Shown here: piece after piece, positions 57,077-64,000 of the stretch
Layout: each line of letters starts with the position of its first letter
Numbering within the stretch: position 1 is the first letter of the stretch
Assembly (NCBI RefSeq): GCF_963855985.1
Contig: NC_087096.1
Coordinates: 5,704,001-5,768,000, forward strand
Direction: 5' to 3'
Origin: Ostrinia nubilalis
Lineage: Eukaryota > Arthropoda > Insecta > Lepidoptera > Crambidae
Length of the DNA: 64,000 nt
The notes under the pieces: model-generated
Databases searched by the model: none
What the model was told of the DNA's origin: nothing
Seen by the model: only the letters and a program-made list of their open reading frames with translations
Translations under genes and position numbers: made by a program

Positions 57077-58530
57077 CTACCGGCGTGTCTGAGTCTGCCC
57101 GCGCGAGCGCTGCGGCGGCGCTAGCGGCGTCCGCTGGTGTCCGGAGGCCGTGCTCGGCGGGGGCGCTTGCGTCGGATGAGGAGCTTGGTATCGGCGAGGT
57201 TGCTGCGTCGCAGGTGTTGACCTCCTTACTCCCGCCTGCCTCGTAAATGGAAGCGGAGGCTTTGAGTTTAAAAAACGTTGTTGACCGGGTTTATTTTGTG
57301 TGTAGTTTGCAGGTCTAGGCTGGCTCGGTGCTGAAGTCTTCATTTCAGCTCCAGATTTATTTATTGCTTTTGCAGATCTTAGAGTGTCCGATAGTTTTTC
57401 CCCAAATAGAAAACTGTCGACATCCGTGGTATATAAGTGGTCCTTAATATCCTTTTTTATAGTAGAGGTTACGAAACTTCGACGAGCCATAGACTCGACA
57501 TATTGAGAATCGCATAGGAGCCTAATCCCATCGATCAGTAACTTAATAACCTCAGCATCCTTGGTTTGACTTGCGAATATTTTCGTCAAGGCCTGACTAA
57601 TACAAGATATTGCAGTTGCTTGTTGGTTTTGTTTTGATTCGATAACCTTGTCTTTTTTAACCAGATTATCGGATAATGCAGCTTTTACTTCGGGATTTAA
57701 ACTTGGGGCGCCAATCTTCAAACAGTTTTCCGGTAGATGGTGTTTTTCAAGTAGATCCTTTTTCATATCTTTAGAAAGGCCCGTAGTGGCAATATGTTCC
57801 CAACGAACGGCGAGTTCAGCTTGTATTGCCGGCCCATAGGTTTTATTTTTGGAAGGAGTTTCACCTAATAGTTCCAAAATGCTTTCATCCAAGACAATGG
57901 CAGGTTCTGATGATGCTGTCGATGTCGTAGGTAGATTAGGATCCGTGCTTAAAAGGTCAGGTTGTGTGATCTGTAACGTGGAATCTTGGATTCCCGTAGG
58001 AGATAACTCAGTTGTGTTATTTCCATCATCAATAATGTGTTCATTCTCGACAGTACACTCCGCAGATTCTTCATGGTGGGTGTCTAAAAAAGAGAGAGCA
58101 ATAGTACGTACTTAGACAAAAAAAATACTATGCGCTCATAAAGTAGGTCACAGGCTCATGACCTGTACTCAATAAAAAGTTGCGAAGGTACCATCCTCAT
58201 AAGATGAACTCAACGCTTATTTTAATTGTAAAATAACATAACACAAGGCGGTAGTCTTATAAACTACCCTCAAGTATTTTTATTGTGAAGGCTGCACTCT
58301 CGACCGAAGTGCACTCAACACATACATATTTTACCCATATAACTATGTATTATATTAGAAACAGTAATAGCATAAATACCTTCTTGTAATGACAACGCTA
58401 GATTTGAATCCTCAGAAGTTACACTCGAAGACCTCTTTCGAGTACGTCTTTTCAACTTCTTTTCTAGCTTTTTTATCTTTCGTAGAATGTAATCATCACT
58501 ATCACAATCCTTGTTCTTGCGTTTAGGCAT
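57077..58530 (-). CDS. DIRS gag, two exons
   Basis: Exon 1 58530-58380 (MPKRKNKDCDSDDY, a basic coiled segment) and exon 2 58083-57077 join in frame across a GT/AG intron of 296 bp to 385 residues. The core GPAIQAELAVRWEHI, LPENCLKIGAPSLNPEVKAAL and SFLFGEKLSD are recognisable in DIRS-type Gag proteins. The C-terminus is Pro/Arg/Gln-rich and likely binds RNA. Without the intron the frame from exon 1 stops soon after. Confidence 0.75.
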
Positions 58531-59664
58531 TTTTAATCAACTTTTGGATAGTAACTTGACGGTTGAAACAAAAAGAAATAGTGAGACGTAGTGAACGGCC
58601 GAGCACTTGAACGCGAATGAAAATGGCGATCCCGATGTTGCCATATGAAAAGTACAGCTTACACATTATATTTTTTTCATGATATTTTTATTTATCTCTC
58701 AACTATAGCGTATGAATGGCCACACAATACGTGCTACTACAAGTATTCTAATCTCGAAGACGAAGCAAAGTATAATTTAGTTAGGGCCAGCCCCCCCGGC
58801 AAAATCACCAATAATGAGATACGCCAATAGTTATGTTCGTCGTTCGTTTCAGCCAAATGACGTCCACTGTTGAATAAACGCCTCCTCCAAGTATGTACGC
58901 CAATAGTACTGGCCCATTTATCGTCCCGAAGCAGTGGTAGGGCTAAAGTAATACAGGGACGTGTACAAGTGTTTTAAAAGCGTAGGTACTTGCAAAATAA
59001 ATGTTCCTCTGTGGTTGAGGATTCCGGGTAAAACTCGCTTCCACCTGGGTCTGAGCTTCCTTGTTGTGTTTAAAAAACTATATTAGAAAGTGTAATAATC
59101 CTGAAGACCAATTAGACGAATAAGATCTTAAACCTAATTATACATGATACATACATATTTGGTATCTACCCACATTATTGTGTCTCTCTCATTATGCTTC
59201 GAATTCAAGTCGTTGCACTGTTCTGGGTACATAATAATACGGTTACTGACCCTGTCCCTTTTCCCTTTTATAAAACGAGCTGGCTTTTCTCCCCAAACTA
59301 GGATGATAAGTCAGAATTTAAACTAACCGCTTCATATCCCGGCTCCGCTGAAATATTTACACAACCGCACCCTGGCGTCCGAATGCCTTAACTCAGTACG
59401 TTTATCGCTTCTTATCAAAAATGCAATCTTGACTCTTCGGAAATTTACGAGTGTCACGAATGTTAAGTAAAAGGTCACGCTTTTCATTAAAATTTTATTT
59501 ATTACGAACATTATGGTGGCAACAAATATGTTTGAATTGTGTAGAGCAGCGGTCAGCAACTTTTGGCAGTCGAGGGTCAAGGGTGGCAAAATGTAGTAGG
59601 GGCCGATTACATGAAATTAGTAATATAACAAAACTATAGGAAATAATTTAAGATTTTAACTGTT

Positions 59665-59782
59665 TCCCACTAGGTGGACCAACGATCTGGTGAAGGTCGC
59701 GAGAAGTCCATGCATGCGGGCAGCGCAAGACCGGTCATTATGAAAATCCTTGGGGGAGGCCTTTGTCCAGCAGTGGACGATT
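59665..59782 (+). mobile_element. RTE-like LINE 3' fragment
   Basis: CTAGGTGGACCAACGATCTGGTGAAGGTCGCG-type sequence (the PTRWTNDLVKV part) followed by GGCCTTTGTCCAGCAGTGGA is the 3' end of the same RTE family as at 19264. It is on the plus strand and heavily truncated. Confidence 0.65.
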
Positions 59783-60538
59783 ACAATAATTTTACATAAT
59801 ATTTTCACCTCTGCATGTGTTTATTGTGCTTATGAAATAACGCTTTTAGATATACCTTTTACCTCGCTAAAGGCGTTGCCTCACAAATTTTCAACTCAAA
59901 AATTGCACACCCTTTTTCAAAGCCAGCTCACAAAGGTCGCGCGAGTTAAAAGCCCCAGTGTGTACACCTGTTTGCCTATTTCTCAGCTGGCTTAATGATT
60001 ACGTTCATTAGGTATTCCGGGGGATCTCTGGAGGATCCGCTTCCCTGGAGTGGATATGCTTTTGTTTAGAGATACATACTTTCAAGCAAGCCATGTTCAA
60101 AGACTATGATGGAGCGACAGTGTACAAGAATTTATCATAGCATTTGCATGTCTAAATGCCTCTATTATATCTTCTATTCTAGGTAATCTTAATTTTATTA
60201 GTTATTGTGACCTTAGTATGCTAAAGTCGGCTTAGTAAGGACTAACTACTAAGCTCAACATCTGGTGCTGAAAAAATTCCCTCATTTTTAATCCCCGGTC
60301 GACCAAGTTAGGACGAGTAACTTGCAGGAGATGGTATTTTGTTAAGTACAGGAATCATCATTTGGAAAATCATTTGCATTGAGATAATACGAGTATTTTA
60401 CTTAATCTAATACTTGTCTCACCACTTGCTGAAAAAGTCCCTGATAGCCTAATATGAAGTTAATAAACTTTCGGATAAATTACCACTTAACCAGCAATCT
60501 TATGGTTATGCCATATCTGACATAGGTATAGGTACTTA

Positions 60539-60657
60539 GGCTGAGTTGCACCATCTAACTTTAACGATAACTTATGACGATAAAAGGTGCTTTTTGTATG
60601 AATTTTGACATATTTTAGACGTTTGTTAAAGTAAATGTAAGATGGTGCAACCCAGCC
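60539..60657. mobile_element. MITE of the GCTGGGTTGCACCA family, copy 3
   Basis: Ends GGCTGAGTTGCACCATC and GATGGTGCAACCCAGCC; 119 bp, palindromic. Confidence 0.7.
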
Positions 60658-63180
60658 TTAGTTACCTATCTGAAATTGTACCAAGAACGATAGAAATTGG
60701 CTCTTACTATTATTATCCAACATATAGCGTGCCATCTGCTCACTTTGTGCGATCTAGTTTAAACACTCCTTGTTTGGCACGCTTCCCGGCCAGTTGTTCA
60801 CTGCTCTAATATTCGCTAATGCGTCTGTTCGTACCAAAGTCTTCTATTATAATACAAGACAAACTATGCAGAATCTACAAAAAGAACTCCAAATTACAGA
60901 AACACAATAGACGTACAGTGTACACACATAAATAGGTAATTACATCGTAGTGAGTGTTAATTTGAAGACTAAAGCCTTCAAAGGCCTCTCTGCTCTACAA
61001 TTCTATAAACATAGAAGTCACGGTTCCTCTACTTTACACGCTTCTGGTATTGGGCGCTTAGTTATTAATTTTAAGAAGCACGTCGTTCTTAAGTATAGTT
61101 CCTGTAACATGTTATCATACTGTGATCTTTCAGCAATCATCTAACTTCTATTATGAAATTTAGTGCAATTTGACGGAAAAACTATGAAATAGATAGACCT
61201 GCAAAATAATAACTTTATGGACCAAATCTACAGGCGTTAGTCAAAAATATATAAAATAAGCATACTCTAAAAGCCAAAGGTGGTTGTTGTCTCTTCGTAT
61301 TTGTGATGTAATAGCACAAGTCAAGCAAGCTGTAGTTTTCCCAAGAGGCACTTAGGCTGGGCTGTACTGTGAATAGCGGTTATTACGAGCTAGTCTGGCG
61401 TACCTAGTCTTCGACTCGTGGTTTAGTACAATAAAATACTACATTATTATTTACGTTGTCAATCTGAGATTTGGAATTAATAAGTTATTTAAGTAATTAG
61501 TTTATCTGTGATAATGTGAAAAGTATAGGTCTACGTCACGGTGTCCCGTCGACCCTTATTTTTTACAAAAATATCGACATCGTGAAGTCATTTGTGGCAT
61601 ATGTGTCAATGCAAAATTATTCAAATAAAAGTTCTCATCTTTCAGGAACTAAAATACAAGTTCATATTCGCGATAATTACCGATATCGCTACGTTCCGGG
61701 GTTTTTTTTGTAATACCTACTACTTCTCTCTGTGAAGCTCCATTGAAATCTCTCATCATGACTTCGCAGTTAACTCTATCTCAAAATTCTAACTTTGACT
61801 TAGCACCCAAATACGCTGCGTGTCGCAGCCTTTAGTCGCCGACTTAGCAGCCAAATATCTGCCTTTACTCTGCTTTGTGTATTCCAGCGTGAAATCGTCG
61901 GAGGGTGCGACAATGTGCCGTTTTTCCCAAGTGTCACTTGGCGGTTCGCCGTGAATAGCGGCCATTAGGGCCCGCTTCCGCGGCCGGCTGGGACCGCGTA
62001 ACTCGCTATAGTCGCTATCTTTGCAAGTGCTATGGTGAATGCGAGTTTGGCCATTTCAGTGCCCGCTCTAACCGCTCTTACGTTATTTACGCAGTACCTT
62101 ACTTGAAAGAGGTGTTAAATAAGTATAAATCTTTGGACAAAATTTGATATTGATATTTTATGATTACGATCTTAAATTTGGGATTGGGACTACTTTGAGA
62201 TCAGTTAGTAACGGTTAAATAACTGTTAGGTGAAACTTTTGTGATTCTTTTTTAAGATTAAATATTAGCTTATTAGTTTAAGTGTGTATAAGCTCCTGAA
62301 AATTTCCCTATGTGGGTCCTAGTCCAATTATACTTTTAGGTCATGAAACTTAAAATGACATACATTATATCAAAATCTTAAACCAAGTCAAGACTGGGCC
62401 AACTGGTCCTCGTCGAATTAAAGAACTCAGACCAATCACAGCTACAAATCTGGTTTAAAATTCGAACTGGATTTTAAAGTTCTGCACAGTACCGTATTGT
62501 AAAAATTGAAACAAATGGGGGCATCGGTCACGTAACTGGAGCCTACGTAATAAAGGCTGGCCTGGATGCGGCGGAAAGTTTTCAGCTACACGAGTATGCT
62601 TTTAGCAGTGCATCCACTTGGGGCGCCAGCGCGAATACCAATGTGTGAGCTCCTGAAATTTGTGCTGGGACAAGGTACGTACACACCTAGTGGCTTATAG
62701 CTGCTATATTGGCTGTTGTGTATCGTTAGCTTTCATTATTTACTTTCTATTAGGCCGATCGTGTCTTAGTTTATCTGTCTACAGTTAAGAGTACTTTCCC
62801 TTCAGGTGACATTACAAATTCCACCCTGTATTTCCTGTGATACCTACCTGTGTAGATTATTACCTTACATTTGAAAACGACGAAAACATAATACTAATGC
62901 TGAAATATTGTGACGTTAATATGAAGCAAACGCGTAGAAAAATCAATAATATCAATCTACAAAAAATAATTTCATCCCTGACAGGAGAAATTAATTACAT
63001 TTTATCTCTTAAATATTATCTCGTTGATACGATATTATTTTTTCCATACTTCCTGTAAGGCATATTTCGGAATTCCAGTAACTTCGGTTATAATGAATTG
63101 CTATAAAATTAAATCTCCTTGATGTCGTGTTTACTGGTTTAATTTTGCGTAATGATATTACCAGGAAATCACTAATGAAG

Positions 63181-63264
63181 AACAAGTACCTACCTAATTT
63201 TCGACCAGCCAAATACTTACCTAAGTACCTTTATTTACTGGTCGAAAATTAGGTAGGCACTTGT
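63181..63264. mobile_element. Short palindrome, MITE-like
   Basis: 28-bp arms starting AACAAGTACCTACCTAATTT, with one mismatch, around a 28-bp loop. Confidence 0.55.
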
Positions 63265-63368
63265 CGGAGTTTAAGTACTCGTGTGAGGTACACACCATTT
63301 CTGATGTAATTTTTAAATCTTAGATTTATTAATCTATCTTTTGTCCGCGCTTTTGAAGTGAAATCTAA

Positions 63369-63486
63369 GGCTGGGTTGCACCATCTTACTTTAACTTGGA
63401 CAAACGTCAAAAATCTGTCAAACTCCATACAAAAAACACCGGTTATCGTTAAAGTTACGGTCAAAGTTAGGTAGTGTAACTCAGCC
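63369..63486. mobile_element. MITE of the GCTGGGTTGCACCA family, copy 4
   Basis: Ends GGCTGGGTTGCACCATC and AGTGTAACTCAGCC; the interior CCATACAAAAAACACCGGTT is shared with the copy at 31687. Confidence 0.7.
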
Positions 63487-63627
63487 TAAAACAATTTGAC
63501 AAAACGATAGCCTAAAAAACTTAAATGCTGTTAGTTTCAAATTTCCATCCAATCAAACTTTTACCTCGAAAGGCCAATTCTTATTTCTCTTCTACACCAT
63601 AAAAACAATATGTGAAAAATTTGAAGC

Positions 63628-63720
63628 CACGGTAGCCGAACGATGAAGGGGTCGGACTGGCTGACTCCGGGGAACGCGGGTTCTTTCCCCGCCGCTGCTC
63701 GACTATTATGGTGAGCTCAC
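63628..63720 (+). mobile_element. tRNA-derived SINE-like element
   Basis: CACGGTAGCCGAACGATGAA (A-box region) and GCGGGTTCTTTCCCCGCCGC (B-box region) are spaced about 45 bp apart, as in tRNA-derived SINE heads of Lepidoptera. The tail was not delimited. Confidence 0.45.
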
Positions 63721-64000
63721 TCGTGACACAAGCATATTTAGCTTAGTATAAGGGGCTAACGGGAGTATTAGTAATTGGTGCAAATAACAAATTACTAACT
63801 AAAATTCAGCTTTCTATGTCCAACCAAGGACTACCTACGCCTACTGTGAGTCAGTCACGCCTTCTATTTTTATTATGATAAATGTTAAAAGCTAATTTGG
63901 CTGATTGGGTGTTGGCATTTACTGTATTATTCAGAATTCGCTTCACACCTCCCGTCACTCTCTTAATTGTTCGCTGGTCACGCAATCGACTGACCTGATT

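Larger units (their letters stand above)
53650..58777 (-). mobile_element. DIRS-type tyrosine-recombinase retrotransposon, apparently complete
   Basis: About 5.1 kb, transcribed leftwards: gag, RT/RNase H, tyrosine recombinase. Inverted terminal repeats at about 53720-53859 and 58618-58757 are identical over about 137 bp. Unequal outer extensions differ between ends, and an internal complementary region (53918-54020) is the complement of the left outer end joined to that of the right outer end, the hallmark of DIRS elements that replicate through a circle. AATT is shared at both outer borders, and no longer target duplication is seen, as expected for recombinase integration. All three ORFs are unbroken, so the insertion may be young. 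Confidence 0.9.
58778..64000. other. Intergenic repeat-rich tail, no gene supported
   Basis: All open frames here are short and unlike known proteins. It holds RTE 3' scraps (58838-58895, 59665-59782), a hAT-like end (59546), two MITEs of the GCTGGGTTGCACCA family, a palindrome (63181-63264), a SINE-like unit (about 63630-63720) and a diverged direct repeat pair (about 61331-61415 and 61919-62020). Confidence 0.5.

Noticed and set aside
53650..58777. Possible virus-like or Crypton element
   Set aside because: The tyrosine recombinase alone would fit Crypton, but RT/RNase H, gag, split inverted repeats and an internal complementary region identify DIRS.
60950..61713. Small plus-strand ORFs of about 65 residues
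   Set aside because: No signal peptide, domain, splice context or codon bias; consistent with chance in AT-rich DNA.

Overview
This window is nuclear DNA from an insect, almost certainly a moth or butterfly. The evidence is spliced genes in an AT-rich background, with many short inverted-repeat transposons, Lepidoptera-type Helitron-like elements, fragments of RTE-like LINEs and a DIRS-type retrotransposon. I cannot name the species.

Three conserved genes and one small secreted-protein gene can be reconstructed exon by exon. (1) TEX2 (minus, 17812 to 1221, 21 coding exons, 1161 codons) is an ER membrane, SMP-domain lipid-transfer protein. (2) IRE1/ERN1 (plus, 21772 to 43778, 14 coding exons, 1013 codons) is the ER-stress sensor kinase and RNase; it is divergent from TEX2 across a 4-kb spacer that is mostly a 2.85-kb foldback transposon. 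(3) ANKRD27/VARP (minus, 48914 to 46155, a single 919-codon open frame) is convergent with IRE1. (4) A glycine-rich secreted prepropeptide (minus, 51599 to 49846, 3 exons) has a furin-type site and a textbook TATA/initiator promoter.

From 53650 to 58777 lies an apparently complete DIRS retrotransposon on the minus strand. It has a spliced gag, RT/RNase H and a tyrosine recombinase, terminal inverted repeats identical over about 137 bp, and an internal complementary region. The last 5 kb (58778-64000) holds only repeat debris and no gene I can support.

The most unusual signal is repeated local tandem duplication of coding exons in the two adjacent ER genes. TEX2 has a 201-bp in-frame tandem repeat of its SMP strand exon and three or four extra copies of its last coding exon. 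IRE1 has a second partial copy of its activation-loop exon embedded in a 22-bp minisatellite, a partial second copy of its kinase/KEN-boundary exon, and nine extra copies of its first RNase (KEN) exon. Eight of those nine keep exactly the same 114-nt coding block, splice donor and reading frame. One is split by a hAT element with an 8-bp target duplication, and a small MITE is present in some array units and absent from others. Whether the extra exons are spliced is unknown; RNA reads across the junctions would decide it.
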